Shown here: one piece after another, positions 31,301-41,110 of the stretch
Position numbering within the stretch: the stretch's first letter is position 1
How the letters are laid out: every line of letters begins with the position of its first letter
Origin: Herbaspirillum rubrisubalbicans
GTDB taxonomy: Bacteria > Pseudomonadota > Gammaproteobacteria > Burkholderiales > Burkholderiaceae_D
Assembly: GCF_003719195.1 (NCBI RefSeq)
Contig: NZ_CP024996.1
Location: forward strand, 4,650,001 to 4,714,000
Length of the DNA stretch: 64,000 bases
Direction of reading: 5' to 3'
Notes under the pieces: model-generated
The model's input: the letters and a program-made list of their open reading frames with translations, nothing else
Database searches by the model: none
What the model was told of the DNA's origin: nothing
Program-made: the position numbers and the translations under genes

Positions 31301-31497
31301 TAGGGCCTGTTCACACTTAATCTGCGAGTGCGAGAGGTCGCCAAGCGTTGTCTGCCTAGGCGCGGCGACGCGCCGTAGTGGTGCTACGGCAAGGAGCTGC
31401 AACAACGGCAGGCGACGCTTGGCGGCCTCTCCCGGAGGGTTGCCCCCAGAAGGCGTGGTGGCAACGCATCTCGCAGATTAAGTGTGAACAGGCCCTA
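31301..31497. repeat. MITE-like palindromic repeat of about 197 bp
   Basis: Perfect 28-bp inverted ends (31301-31328 and 31470-31497, starting TAGGGCCTGTTCACACTTAA) are continued inward by a 25-bp imperfect pair (GAGAGGTCGCCAAGCG type, 3 mismatches). The transcript would fold into one long hairpin. TA is present at both outer edges, consistent with a TA target duplication around a 193-bp element. There is no transposase gene inside. The right end overlaps the 3' end of the chemoreceptor gene. Confidence 0.75.
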
Positions 31498-33112
31498 GGT
31501 CATCGAGCCGGAACACGCACAAGGCCTGTTCCAGCTTCTGTGCCTGCTGCTGCAGGGCCGTGGCCGCTGCCGTAGCCTGCTGGACCAGCGCCGCATTCTG
31601 CTGGGTAGAACTATCCATGAGCACGATGGCACGATCCACTTCCTGGATGCCATTGCTCTGCTCCTGACTGGCAGCGCTGATCTCGGCCACCATGTCGGTC
31701 ACCTTGCGCACGCTGTGCACCACCTCTTCCATGGTCTGCCCGGCCTGGTTCACCAGGGCCGAACCCTTGCCGACCTTGTCCACCGAATCATCGATCAAGT
31801 CCTTGATCTCGCGCGCGGCGGCTGCGGCCCGCTGGGCCAGCGAGCGCACCTCGGCGGCCACCACCGCAAAGCCGCGCCCCTGCTCGCCGGCACGCGCCGC
31901 TTCCACGGCGGCATTCAAGGCCAGGATATTGGTCTGGAAGGCGATGCCATCGATCACGCCGATGATGTCGACGATGCGGTTGGAGGACTGATTGATCGAG
32001 GTCATCGTATCGACCACCTCACGCACCACGTCTCCGCCGCGCGTGGCCACTTCCGAGGCTGAGGCCGCCAGTTGGTTGGCCTGGCTGGCGTTATCGGCGT
32101 TCTGCTTGACGGTAGAGGTGAGCTGGGCCATGGCTGAAGCCGTCTCTTCCAGCGAAGCGGCCTGCTGTTCGGTGCGCGCCGCCAGGTCCTGGTTGCCACT
32201 GGCGATGTCGTGCGCAGCCTTGGTGATGGTATCGGTGCTGGCGCGCACGGTGCTGACGATGTGATGCAGGCGCGCCGTCATTTCCTTGAGGGCCTGCATC
32301 ACCTGGCCGGTTTCATCCTGACTGCGCACCATCACTTCTCGGCTCAGGTCGCCTGCGGCCACCGCTTGCGCCACCTCGACCGCCTGGCCGAGCGGCCGCG
32401 AGATGGCCCGGATCAACAGCATCGCCTCCAACACCGCCAGCACGATGCCCGCTACCATCGCCGAGCTGACGATGAACATGAGGCGGGCGTAATCGTCCTG
32501 CTCCTTTTCGTAGAGCTCACGCCCAACGCGGATCTGCAGTTCCTTCAATTGATCCAGGGTGGCGCGGGTCTCCTCCCATATCTTGCGCATGGCACCGCCA
32601 TGAATATCGTCGGCCGTCTGGAAACTGCGCTTGCGCAGGGCGGCGATGGCGGGCTGTACCCCCTCTTGCACGAAGCGCTGCCGCAAGCCGAGGAATTTAT
32701 CCAGCAGCAGCGCCTCTTCGGCAGTGAGGTAAGTGGCCTGGTAGGACTTGATGACCGGGGCCACCGTGCCCAGCCTCTTTTCGATCTTATCCAGGCGCTG
32801 GTCGATTTCATCGGGGTTCCAGCCTTCGCTGGAGTCCAGCGTGATGATGCCGTAGATACCGTTGTTACTCCCCTCCAGCAGCGACTCGATCTCTTCCAGG
32901 TAGGCATAGGCCACCAGCCGGTCCTCATAGAGCGAACGCATCTGATGATTGCTCGCGCGTATGGCCACCAGGCCCACCGTCCCCGAACTGACCAGCAGGA
33001 CCGCCAGGAAACCCATGGCCAGCATCAGGCGCACGCGGATGCTCAACTTGGCGAGGATCTTTGCCAGTCCAGACTGGCCCGCGGAAGGCATTGTGATCGG
33101 CTTGTCCAACAC
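31478..33112 (-). CDS. Methyl-accepting chemotaxis protein; 3' end supplied by the repeat
   Basis: A 544-residue chemoreceptor. The first membrane segment is [19 protein letters not shown], a four-helix-bundle type periplasmic sensor follows to about residue 205, then a second membrane segment, a HAMP domain and the signalling hairpin with tip [20 protein letters not shown]. The GTG start has AGGAGAAC directly upstream. The last codons (LGPVHT and stop) lie in the inverted end of the palindromic repeat, so the native C-terminal tail was probably lost. No CheR-binding pentapeptide is present. The ligand is unknown. Confidence 0.9.
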   Translation of the reverse strand: MLDKPITMPSAGQSGLAKILAKLSIRVRLMLAMGFLAVLLVSSGTVGLVAIRASNHQMRSLYEDRLVAYAYLEEIESLLEGSNNGIYGIITLDSSEGWNPDEIDQRLDKIEKRLGTVAPVIKSYQATYLTAEEALLLDKFLGLRQRFVQEGVQPAIAALRKRSFQTADDIHGGAMRKIWEETRATLDQLKELQIRVGRELYEKEQDDYARLMFIVSSAMVAGIVLAVLEAMLLIRAISRPLGQAVEVAQAVAAGDLSREVMVRSQDETGQVMQALKEMTARLHHIVSTVRASTDTITKAAHDIASGNQDLAARTEQQAASLEETASAMAQLTSTVKQNADNASQANQLAASASEVATRGGDVVREVVDTMTSINQSSNRIVDIIGVIDGIAFQTNILALNAAVEAARAGEQGRGFAVVAAEVRSLAQRAAAAAREIKDLIDDSVDKVGKGSALVNQAGQTMEEVVHSVRKVTDMVAEISAASQEQSNGIQEVDRAIVLMDSSTQQNAALVQQATAAATALQQQAQKLEQALCVFRLDDLGPVHT

Positions 33113-33256
33113 GTTCTCCTATCTTGTTTCGTGAACACCAATAGGAGAAGTGTTGCGCAAGTCCTGGCGCATAGGCTGACATTTGCCGACCGGTCCTGAC
33201 CGCGTGCAACGCCCGGCCACACCGCGCCGGGCCTGCGCTATTGAAACGCTGCGAAC

Positions 33257-34882
33257 TCAGTGCAGCAGCAGTTCTTCCTTGCCCGGCAAGGCCATGGCCG
33301 CCTGAGCGCTCACGCCTGCTGCCGGGCCGGGCAGCGCCGGGCCATTCAGGCGAAACACGCTGACCGCTGCCGACAGGCGCGCAGCCTGTTCCTGCATGGC
33401 TTGCGCGGCAGCGGCCGCCTGCTCCACCAGCGCCGCGTTCTGCTGGGTGCTTTCATCCATCTGGGTGATGGCGCGGTTGACTTCCTCGATGCCCTGGCTC
33501 TGCTCCTGACCCGCCGCACTGATCTCGGTGACCACGGCGCTGACCTGCTGCACACTGTGGACCACTTCATCGATGGTCGCGCCAGCCTGTGCCACCAGGG
33601 CACTGCCACTACCGACACGGGTGACCGAATCATCGATGAGCACCTTGATTTCCTTGGCCGCGGCGGCTGAGCGCTGGGCCAGCGAACGCACTTCGGAAGC
33701 CACCACCGCAAACCCCCGCCCCTGCTCGCCGGCACGCGCGGCTTCCACGGCGGCATTCAAGGCCAGGATATTGGTCTGGAAGGCGATGCCATCGATCACG
33801 CTGATGATGTCCACGATCTTGTTGGAGGACTGGTTGATCGAACTCATGGTGTCGACCACCTGGCGCACCACCTGACCACCGCGCACTGCCACTTCCGAAG
33901 CCGAGTGCGCCAGTTGCTTGGCTTGCTGGGCGTTTTCGGCATTGGCGCGCACGGTGGAGGTCAGTTGTTCCATGGCCGAGGCGGTCTCTTCCAGAGCGCC
34001 GGCCTGTTGCTCGGTGCGCGAAGACAGGTCGAGGTTGCCGTGCGCGATCTCGCTGGAGGCGGTGGCAATGGTGTCCGTGCTCAGGCGCACCTGGCCCACG
34101 ATGCCTTGCAGGTTGTCGTTCATCTGCTGCAGGGCCTGCATCAGTTGGCCGGTTTCATCCTGGCTATGCACTTCGATGCGCTGGGTCAGATCGCCGGCAG
34201 CCACCCCCTGTGCCACCTTGACGGCGCGCTGCAATGGGCGCGAGATGGCACGGACCAGCAAGCCCCCCATCAACAACGCCACCACCAGGCCGGCCAGCAT
34301 GGCCACGCCCATGATCACCAGCAGGGTCTGATAGCGCTGCTGGGCTTGTTCATGCATCTCGCGCCCGACGCTGCGCTGCAAGTCCATCAATTGCGCCAGC
34401 GTGGCATGGGCCTCGGCATAGAGCTTGAGCATGACGCCGCCATAGAGCTCGATGGCCCCCTGGAAGTCGCGGTTGCGCAAGGCCTCGGTGGCCGGCTTGA
34501 TGCCCTCGACCACGAACTTCTGGCGCTGCGCAATCATCTTTTCCAGCAGTGCCCGTTCCTCGCTGGAGAGCGGCGTCTGCTGGTATTTCATGACGACGGC
34601 GTCATTGGCCTTGAGGGCTTTTTCGATCTTGTCCATATTGGCGTCGATGTCACCGGAGTCGCCGACGATGGAGGTGGAAATACCGTTACGCGCCGCATCC
34701 AGCGCGGCCGACATGCGCTCCAGTTGGGACAAGGCCACCAGGCGGTCTTCATAGAGCGAACCCATCTGGGCGTTGGTAGAACGCAGGCTGATCACCCCCA
34801 ATACTCCCGAGGCCACCAGCAGCAAGGCGAGAAAAGCGATGACGAAAATCAGGCGCGACCTGATGCTTAATTTACTGAACAT
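33257..34882 (-). CDS. Methyl-accepting chemotaxis protein
   Basis: A 541-residue chemoreceptor, starting [20 protein letters not shown] with AGGAG 5 nt before the ATG; a frame extending to 35080 lacks conservation. The layout is one membrane segment, a 4HB-type periplasmic domain, a second membrane segment near residue 190, HAMP, and the cytoplasmic hairpin with tip [20 protein letters not shown]. It is clearly paralogous to the receptor directly downstream, and its C-terminus ([15 protein letters not shown] onward) shows the longer tail that the downstream copy lacks. The ligand is unknown. Confidence 0.92.
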   Translation of the reverse strand: MFSKLSIRSRLIFVIAFLALLLVASGVLGVISLRSTNAQMGSLYEDRLVALSQLERMSAALDAARNGISTSIVGDSGDIDANMDKIEKALKANDAVVMKYQQTPLSSEERALLEKMIAQRQKFVVEGIKPATEALRNRDFQGAIELYGGVMLKLYAEAHATLAQLMDLQRSVGREMHEQAQQRYQTLLVIMGVAMLAGLVVALLMGGLLVRAISRPLQRAVKVAQGVAAGDLTQRIEVHSQDETGQLMQALQQMNDNLQGIVGQVRLSTDTIATASSEIAHGNLDLSSRTEQQAGALEETASAMEQLTSTVRANAENAQQAKQLAHSASEVAVRGGQVVRQVVDTMSSINQSSNKIVDIISVIDGIAFQTNILALNAAVEAARAGEQGRGFAVVASEVRSLAQRSAAAAKEIKVLIDDSVTRVGSGSALVAQAGATIDEVVHSVQQVSAVVTEISAAGQEQSQGIEEVNRAITQMDESTQQNAALVEQAAAAAQAMQEQAARLSAAVSVFRLNGPALPGPAAGVSAQAAMALPGKEELLLH

Positions 34883-35107
34883 GTTTCTCCTGGACTTCTC
34901 TCTTGTTTTCTCTACAACGAGTTCATTGTGTGAACCCGTAGTCCTCATGCGTGCAGGGTGCCGATGGGGCGCTTTGCTGCCGCACGGAAACACTAGCATT
35001 TCCCGTACCAGGAGAATAGGTTTTAGCTCAGGATATGAAGAGATTTGTGCTCGGCCGGGCAATACAGAGCCGAAACACACTGACGATATGAATTTTTTGC
35101 CAACTAA

Positions 35108-37099
35108 CTACTTGCTCAACAAGCGCTTTTCGGCGCGCAGAATACTCTCCGAGCTGCCGCGCAGAACCACGATGTCGCCGGCCATGAGCACGGTCTGCTC
35201 GGGGGCCTCGACCCGTTGCTTGCCCCGTCGCAGCATGGCGACCTCGGCCCCGCATTGCCCCGCCAGGTCGATCTCGGCCAGGGTGTGCCCGACTGCGCTG
35301 GCGCCGCCGATCAGGGTCACCGATTGCAGTCGCACATTCATGCCCACGCCATCGGCTTCGGCGTCGGACATGCCGTGGAAGTAGCCACGCAGCGAGGCAT
35401 AACGCTCATCGCGCGCATCCTGCACGCGATGCACCACACGCCGCAGCGGCACGCCCAGCATCACCAGTGCGTGCGAGGCCAGCATCAGGCTGCCTTCCAG
35501 CGCTTCCGGCACGACCTCGGTGGCGCCAGCGGCGAGCAGTTTTTCCAGGTCGGCATCATCATGGCTGCGCACGATCACCGGCAACTCCGGCTCCAGTTCA
35601 TGGGCGTGATGCAAGACCTTCAGCGCCGACGGTGTGCTGGCATAGGTCACCACCAGGGCGGCAGCACGATGGATGCCGGCCGCCACCAGGCTCTCGCGCC
35701 GGGCGGCGTCGCCGTAGGAGACGCTGGCGCCCCCATTGCGGGCGTCCTGCACCAGTTCCGGGTCCATCTCCAGCGCGTGGTAGGGAATGCCCTCTTCTTC
35801 CAGCAGCCGCGCCAGACTCTGACCGCTGCGGCCGAAGCCGGCAATGATCACGTGCTTTTGCACTCCCATGGTGCGGGTGGCCAATTGGGTGAGGGCCAGC
35901 GATTGCAGCATCCATTCATTGGCCGAGAATTTCATGACGATGGCGTCGGACTTGGCCAGGATGAAGGGCGTGGCCAGCATCGAGAGCACCATGGCTGCCA
36001 GGATCACCTGGATGAGCAGCGGGTCCACCAGCTTGAGGCCACCGGCCTGGCTTAACAGCACGAAACCGAATTCACCAGCCTGCGCCAGACCCAGGCCCAC
36101 GCGCAGCGCCACGCCGGTGGTGGAACCAAACAAACGCGCCAGGCCGGCGATGAGGGCGAACTTGAGCAACACCGGGCCAGTCAGCAGCAGCAAGGCCAGG
36201 AACCAGTGATCGTAGAGCGTGCGCACGTTGAGCAACATGCCGATGGTGATGAAGAACAGCCCCAGGAGCACGTCGCGGAAGGACTTGATGTCTTCTTCCA
36301 CCTGATGTTTGAACTCGGTCTCGGAGATGAGCATCCCGGCGATGAAGGCGCCCAGGGCCAGCGACAGGCCGGCCTTCTCGGTGATCCAGGCCGCTCCCAA
36401 CGTGATCAAGAGCAGGTTCAACATGAACAATTCCTGCGAGCGCCGCTTGACCACGATGCGGAACCAGCCGCGCATGAGCTTGCTGCCGAAGAACAGCAGC
36501 AGCGCCAGCACCACCAGCGCCTTGCCCACCGCCCAGCCCAGCGTGACCATGATGCTGCCGGAATTGTTGGCCAGTGCCGGCACCACGATCAACAGCGGCA
36601 CCAGGGCCAGATCCTGGAACAAGAGCACGCCCAGGATGCGGCGGCCGTGTTCGGTTTCCAGCTCCAGCCGTTCGGTGAGCAGCTTGGAGACGATGGCAGT
36701 GGAAGACATGGTCAGCGCGCCCCCCAGGGCGAAGGCGGCCTGCCAGCTCACGTTGAGGAACTGTGGCAGGAACATCGCCGCAGCCCAGGCTAGCAGCATG
36801 GTGGCGGCAATGGTGGTGGCCACCTGCGCCACGCCCAGGCCAAAGACGATGTGCCGCATGGCCGAGAGCTTGGAGAGCGAAAATTCCAGCCCGATGGAAA
36901 ACATCAAAAACACCACCCCGAACTCGGCCAGGGCGTGGGTGGTTTCATTGTCCTCGGCAAAGGCCAGGCCGTGCGGGCCGATGATGATACCCACCACCAG
37001 GTAGCCCAGCATGGGCGGCAACTGCATCATGCGAAATGCGACCACGCCGAGCACGGCCGCAGCCAGGAGGAAGAGGGTCAGTTCCAGTCCGGAAAACAT
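35108..37099 (-). CDS. KefB/KefC-type monovalent cation:proton antiporter (CPA2)
   Basis: A 663-residue inner-membrane protein. Residues 1-390 form the Na+/H+-exchanger-like core with about 12 segments. A TrkA-N nucleotide-binding domain (KHVIIAGFGRSGQSLARLLE near residue 415) follows, and a TrkA-C ligand domain ends the protein. This is the architecture of glutathione- or nucleotide-gated potassium efflux systems. No ancillary KefF/KefG reductase gene adjoins it. It is divergent from kdsD across 324 bp. Confidence 0.9.
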   Translation of the reverse strand: MFSGLELTLFLLAAAVLGVVAFRMMQLPPMLGYLVVGIIIGPHGLAFAEDNETTHALAEFGVVFLMFSIGLEFSLSKLSAMRHIVFGLGVAQVATTIAATMLLAWAAAMFLPQFLNVSWQAAFALGGALTMSSTAIVSKLLTERLELETEHGRRILGVLLFQDLALVPLLIVVPALANNSGSIMVTLGWAVGKALVVLALLLFFGSKLMRGWFRIVVKRRSQELFMLNLLLITLGAAWITEKAGLSLALGAFIAGMLISETEFKHQVEEDIKSFRDVLLGLFFITIGMLLNVRTLYDHWFLALLLLTGPVLLKFALIAGLARLFGSTTGVALRVGLGLAQAGEFGFVLLSQAGGLKLVDPLLIQVILAAMVLSMLATPFILAKSDAIVMKFSANEWMLQSLALTQLATRTMGVQKHVIIAGFGRSGQSLARLLEEEGIPYHALEMDPELVQDARNGGASVSYGDAARRESLVAAGIHRAAALVVTYASTPSALKVLHHAHELEPELPVIVRSHDDADLEKLLAAGATEVVPEALEGSLMLASHALVMLGVPLRRVVHRVQDARDERYASLRGYFHGMSDAEADGVGMNVRLQSVTLIGGASAVGHTLAEIDLAGQCGAEVAMLRRGKQRVEAPEQTVLMAGDIVVLRGSSESILRAEKRLLSK

Positions 37100-37423
37100 C
37101 GCTTGTTGGGTTTCTTATCAATGCAATTAACAATATAACAACGCGCCAGCCACCCGCACAAAGGCGCAGTACAGCAGCACCGGGCAAGCATTAAACTAGC
37201 CAGAAGTATTCATACATGCTGTGATACAACAGAAGAGTTGTTCGATCTGCAGCGATATCCTGCGATCATGGCGATGCCCGACGATATCCAGCAATGAGCC
37301 ACGTGCTTCCCCCCTTGCAGCCATGCTGCGGCGCGACGCAAGCCTTCATGTCGCATCCAGTCCAGCAGCACTCCCTTACATCTGGCAAGTTTTTTGCTTT
37401 GCTAATTCGTTTATACTTCGGTT
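37100..37423. other. 324-bp intergenic region between divergent kefB-like and kdsD genes
   Basis: No gene is supported. The kefB-proximal end (37110-37140) is AT-rich and may hold its promoter (minus strand TATATT). The kdsD-proximal end has a TATACT at 37412-37417, immediately before the start codon. No repeats were seen. Confidence 0.4.
37412..37417 (+). promoter_or_regulatory. Possible -10 element giving a leaderless kdsD transcript
   Basis: TATACT ends 6 nt before the kdsD ATG, so transcription from it would begin at or next to the A of the ATG. The 10 bases before the ATG have no Shine-Dalgarno sequence. The -35 region is only T-rich and not a clear match. Confidence 0.35.
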
Positions 37424-38452
37424 ATGAGTGTAACCGATGACAAAACCACGCCTGCATCTTTTTCGGCCGGGGCTGCCCGTCGCGCCATCGAACTGGCGCG
37501 CCAGACCCTGCAGATCGAAGCCGATGCCATCCTGGCCCTGAAGAATCGCCTGCGCGACGACCACGCCGAGCCGCTGGCCCTGGCCGTACAAGCTCTGCTG
37601 CAATGCCAGGGACGCGCGGTCGTCTCGGGCATTGGCAAGTCCGGCCACATCGGCCGCAAGATCGCCGCCACCCTGGCCTCCACCGGCACTCCCGCGTTGT
37701 TCATGCATCCGGCCGAGGCGGCCCATGGCGACCTGGGCATGGTCACGCCCAAGGATGTGTTCATCGCCATCTCCAACTCCGGCGAAACCGCCGAACTATT
37801 GGCCATCGTCCCCATCATCAAACGCATGGGGGCAGTGATCATCGCCATGACCGGCAATGACGACTCCAGCCTGGCCGGCATGGCCGCTGTACACCTCAAC
37901 GTCGGCGTCGCGCAGGAAGCCTGTACCCTCAACCTGGCACCCACGGCCAGCACCACGGCCACGCTGGCCATGGGCGATGCGCTGGCGGTGTCGCTGCTGG
38001 ATGCGCGCGGCTTCATGGAAGAAGATTTCGCTCGCTCCCACCCTGGTGGTGCGCTGGGCCGCCGCCTGCTGACCCATGTGCGCGATGTCATGCGTAGCGG
38101 CGAAGCGATTCCGGCGGTGCGACCGGATGTGTCGCTGTCGGCAGCGCTGATGGAAATCACGCGCAAGGGCATGGCCATGACGGCCGTGGTGGATGAGCAA
38201 TTCCGCCCCCTCGGTGTGTTTACCGATGGCGATCTGCGCCGCCTGCTGGAACGTGGCCAGGACTTCGCCGGCTTCAGCATCGCCGAGGTCATGCACGCCC
38301 ATCCGCAGACGGTCAACCAGGACCAGTTGGCCGTGGATGCGGTGGCGCTGATGGAACAATTCCGCATCAACCAGTTACTGGTCACCGATGCTGCCGGCGT
38401 GCTCACGGGCGCCCTGCACATCCATGACCTGACCCGCGCCAAGGTGATCTGA
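37424..38452 (+). CDS. kdsD: D-arabinose 5-phosphate isomerase (KpsF/GutQ family)
   Basis: A 342-residue enzyme that converts ribulose 5-phosphate to arabinose 5-phosphate, the first step towards Kdo. The SIS domain (residues about 45-180) holds VVSGIGKSGHIGRKIAATLA and AISNSGETAELL, and the family segment SHPGGALGRRLLTHV follows. Two CBS domains occupy the C-terminal third (DVMRSGEAIPAV and EVMHAHPQTVNQDQL). It is the first gene of the Kdo/LPS export operon; its TGA overlaps the kdsC ATG (TGATG). Confidence 0.95.
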   Translation: MSVTDDKTTPASFSAGAARRAIELARQTLQIEADAILALKNRLRDDHAEPLALAVQALLQCQGRAVVSGIGKSGHIGRKIAATLASTGTPALFMHPAEAAHGDLGMVTPKDVFIAISNSGETAELLAIVPIIKRMGAVIIAMTGNDDSSLAGMAAVHLNVGVAQEACTLNLAPTASTTATLAMGDALAVSLLDARGFMEEDFARSHPGGALGRRLLTHVRDVMRSGEAIPAVRPDVSLSAALMEITRKGMAMTAVVDEQFRPLGVFTDGDLRRLLERGQDFAGFSIAEVMHAHPQTVNQDQLAVDAVALMEQFRINQLLVTDAAGVLTGALHIHDLTRAKVI

Positions 38453-39006
38453 TGACTACGCCCACCTTCGCCAGCACCCTGCCCGCGCTCGCGCTGGCCA
38501 AGGCTGCGACCATCCGCCTGATGATCTTCGATGTCGATGGCGTGTTGACCGATGGCGGCCTGTTCTATGGCGAAGAGGGTGAAGCCTTCAAGCGCTTCAA
38601 TGCCCTCGACGGCCACGGCATCAAGCTGATGCAGCAATACGGTACGGCTGCGGCCATCATCACTGCGCGCCAGTCGCCCTACGTGCTGCGCCGCGCGCGC
38701 GACCTGGGCATTGCCCACGTGTTCCAGGGCGTGCACGACAAGCGCCAGGCCTTCGAGCAATTGCTGCAGCAACTGCAACTGGCACCCGCTGCTTGCGGCT
38801 ATCTGGGTGACGACATCATCGACCTGCCGGTGCTCACGCGCGTGGGCTTCAAGGCGTGCGTAGCCAATGGTCACCGCGAGGTGAAGTCGCGCTGCGACTA
38901 TGTGACTCAGGCCAGCGGCGGCCATGGCGCCGTGCGCGAAATCTGCGACCTGGTGCTGGCCGCCCAGGGTAACTACGAGGCGGCGCTGGCGCCGTACCTG
39001 GCATGA
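38452..39006 (+). CDS. kdsC: 3-deoxy-D-manno-octulosonate 8-phosphate phosphatase
   Basis: A 184-residue HAD phosphatase that releases phosphate from Kdo 8-phosphate. The catalytic motif is FDVDGVLTDGGLFY near residue 25, followed by motif II-III elements (IITARQS) and motif IV in YLGDDIIDLPVL. The small, capless size is typical for KdsC. It overlaps kdsD by one base-pair step and lptC by ATGA, showing translational coupling. Confidence 0.95.
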   Translation: MTTPTFASTLPALALAKAATIRLMIFDVDGVLTDGGLFYGEEGEAFKRFNALDGHGIKLMQQYGTAAAIITARQSPYVLRRARDLGIAHVFQGVHDKRQAFEQLLQQLQLAPAACGYLGDDIIDLPVLTRVGFKACVANGHREVKSRCDYVTQASGGHGAVREICDLVLAAQGNYEAALAPYLA

Positions 39007-39623
39007 ACGGCCGCAGCGGCGAACGCGCTGCCGAACGCATCCGCCTGGCAGTGATCCTGGTGATCCTGATTGGCGCAGCGCTGGGCAGCTTCTGGGTGCT
39101 GCAAGCCCTGCGCGCCACCGGCGACCAGCAGCCGGCCCAGCGCCCACGCGGCAAGCCGGATTACTACCTGGAAAACTTCAGCTACGTGAAGATGGGACCG
39201 ACGGGCCTGCCGCGCTATGATGTCTCCGGCGTCAAGATGGTCCACTTCCCCAGCGATGACTCCTTCGAAATCACCAAGCCGGTGGTGCATAACCTGGACC
39301 AGGACCAGGCGCCCATGCAGTTGTATTCGGACACTGCACGCGTGACCGATGACCAGACCCAGATCCATATGTACGGCAACGCCAATGCGATCCGCGCCCC
39401 TTACAAGGGCCACGAACAAATGCACCTGGTCTCGCAATACCTGCTGTTGCTGCCGGACGATGAAATCGTCAAGACCGACAAGCCGGTGACCATGACCATG
39501 GGTACGACCCGCTTGAGCGGCGTGGGCATGGTGGCCAATAACGCCACCCAGGTGGTGCAGTTGTTCGGCAATGTGCGAGGCTATTACGAGCCCACGCCCA
39601 AGACCAGGACGCCCAAACGCTAA
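39003..39623 (+). CDS. lptC: LPS export system protein LptC
   Basis: A 206-residue bitopic protein. A short cytoplasmic end and one membrane helix (LAVILVILIGAALGSFWVL) precede a periplasmic beta-jellyroll (YYLENFSYVKMGPTGLPRYD onward). LptC receives LPS from the LptBFG transporter and passes it to LptA. The start overlaps the kdsC stop (ATGA). Sequence conservation in LptC is low; the operon position supports the call. Confidence 0.9.
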   Translation: MNGRSGERAAERIRLAVILVILIGAALGSFWVLQALRATGDQQPAQRPRGKPDYYLENFSYVKMGPTGLPRYDVSGVKMVHFPSDDSFEITKPVVHNLDQDQAPMQLYSDTARVTDDQTQIHMYGNANAIRAPYKGHEQMHLVSQYLLLLPDDEIVKTDKPVTMTMGTTRLSGVGMVANNATQVVQLFGNVRGYYEPTPKTRTPKR

Positions 39624-39673
39624 GCCGGCAGACACTCTACAAGAACGCCAAGAACCGACCAGACAGGAAATCA

Positions 39674-40303
39674 ATGAAACGCTCATTCTTACTGCCGATG
39701 CTGATGCTGGCTGCCGTGTGCGGCGTGGCCCATGCCGAGAAGGCGGACTCCACCAAGCCCACCAACATTGAGGCAGACCAGATGGTCTATGACGACGTGC
39801 GTCAGGTGAAGACCTTCACCGGCAACGTGGTGATGACCCGCGGCACCCTGATCATCAAGGCCGGGCGCGTGGTCCTTACAACCGATCAGTACGGTTATGA
39901 AAACGCGGTGCTGTATGCCGCTCCGGGTGCGCTGGCAACCTTCCGCCAGAAGCGCGATGGTGGTCCTAACCTGTGGATCGAGGGCCAGGCCGAACGCATC
40001 GAGTATTCGGAACAGACCGAAGTGTCCAAGCTGTTCCAGCGCGCCCATATCCAGCGCATGGATGGCGACCGCATCACCGATGAGGTCAATGGCGAGTTCA
40101 TCTCCTACGACAGCCGGGCCGAGTTCTATTCGGTCAACAACACCGCCAGTGGCGAAAGCAAGCCGGGCGCGGGCCGCATCACGGCCGTGATCCAGCCCAA
40201 GAATCCGCCCCCGGCTCCGGCTCCCGCTGCCGCCCCGGCCCAACCATCCGGTGCGACGCCCCCGCAGCCGGCCTCGCGCCGCCAGAACGGAAAGGGCCAA
40301 TGA
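39674..40303 (+). CDS. lptA: LPS export periplasmic bridge protein LptA
   Basis: A 209-residue protein with a signal peptide ([20 protein letters not shown], cleaved near AHA). The OstA/LptA fold begins at [20 protein letters not shown] and runs to about residue 160. The C-terminal 40 residues are Pro/Ala-rich and probably disordered. LptA oligomers form the periplasmic bridge for LPS. AGGAAATCA precedes the ATG, and the stop overlaps the lptB ATG. Confidence 0.93.
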   Translation: MKRSFLLPMLMLAAVCGVAHAEKADSTKPTNIEADQMVYDDVRQVKTFTGNVVMTRGTLIIKAGRVVLTTDQYGYENAVLYAAPGALATFRQKRDGGPNLWIEGQAERIEYSEQTEVSKLFQRAHIQRMDGDRITDEVNGEFISYDSRAEFYSVNNTASGESKPGAGRITAVIQPKNPPPAPAPAAAPAQPSGATPPQPASRRQNGKGQ

Positions 40304-41049
40304 CGATGGCAACCAGCTCGCTGGTCGTTCGCGGCCTGAAGAAAAGCTATGGCGCGCGCCAGGTGGTGCGCGATGTCTCCATGGAAGTGCGCAGCGGCGA
40401 GGTGGTCGGTCTGCTCGGCCCCAATGGCGCCGGCAAGACCACCTCGTTCTACATGATCGTGGGTCTGGTACCGTCCGATGGTGGCCAGATCGACCTGGAC
40501 GGTGCGCCTATCTCGCGCCTGCCGATCCACAAGCGCGCCACGCTGGGACTGTCCTACCTGCCGCAGGAGGCTTCGGTGTTCCGCAAGCTGAGCGTGGAAG
40601 ACAATATCCGTGCCGTGCTGGAACTGCGCAAGGAGGAAGGCAAAGCGCTCTCGCGCGACGAAATCGAAGGCCGTCTCAACAACCTGCTGCACGAACTGCA
40701 AATCGAAAAACTGCGCGAGAGCCAGGCACTGTCCCTGTCCGGGGGCGAACGCCGCCGTGTGGAAATCGCCCGCGCACTGGCCACCGATCCGCGCTTCGTG
40801 CTGCTGGACGAACCCTTTGCCGGTATCGACCCGATTGCCGTGATCGAGATCCAGCGCATCGTGCGTTTCCTCAAGGAACGCGGCATCGGCGTGCTCATCA
40901 CCGACCACAACGTGCGCGAAACGCTGGGCATCTGTGATCGCGCCTACATCATCAACCAGGGCACGGTGCTGGCCAGCGGCAATCCGGAAGAGATCATCGC
41001 CAACGAGTCGGTGCGCCGGGTCTACCTGGGCGAACACTTCCGCATGTAA
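40300..41049 (+). CDS. lptB: LPS export ABC transporter ATP-binding protein LptB
   Basis: A 249-residue ABC ATPase. Walker A is [19 protein letters not shown] near residue 38, the signature is [17 protein letters not shown], and Walker B with the catalytic Glu is [16 protein letters not shown]. The H-loop is in [13 protein letters not shown]. It powers LPS extraction from the inner membrane with LptFG. A second ATG two codons downstream (giving [10 protein letters not shown]) is an alternative start. Confidence 0.96.
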   Translation: MTMATSSLVVRGLKKSYGARQVVRDVSMEVRSGEVVGLLGPNGAGKTTSFYMIVGLVPSDGGQIDLDGAPISRLPIHKRATLGLSYLPQEASVFRKLSVEDNIRAVLELRKEEGKALSRDEIEGRLNNLLHELQIEKLRESQALSLSGGERRRVEIARALATDPRFVLLDEPFAGIDPIAVIEIQRIVRFLKERGIGVLITDHNVRETLGICDRAYIINQGTVLASGNPEEIIANESVRRVYLGEHFRM

Positions 41050-41110
41050 ACAGCACGGACAAGCACAACGGTATTGCAACCAGCGGGCTACGCCGCTTCC
41101 AGAAAGAAAG

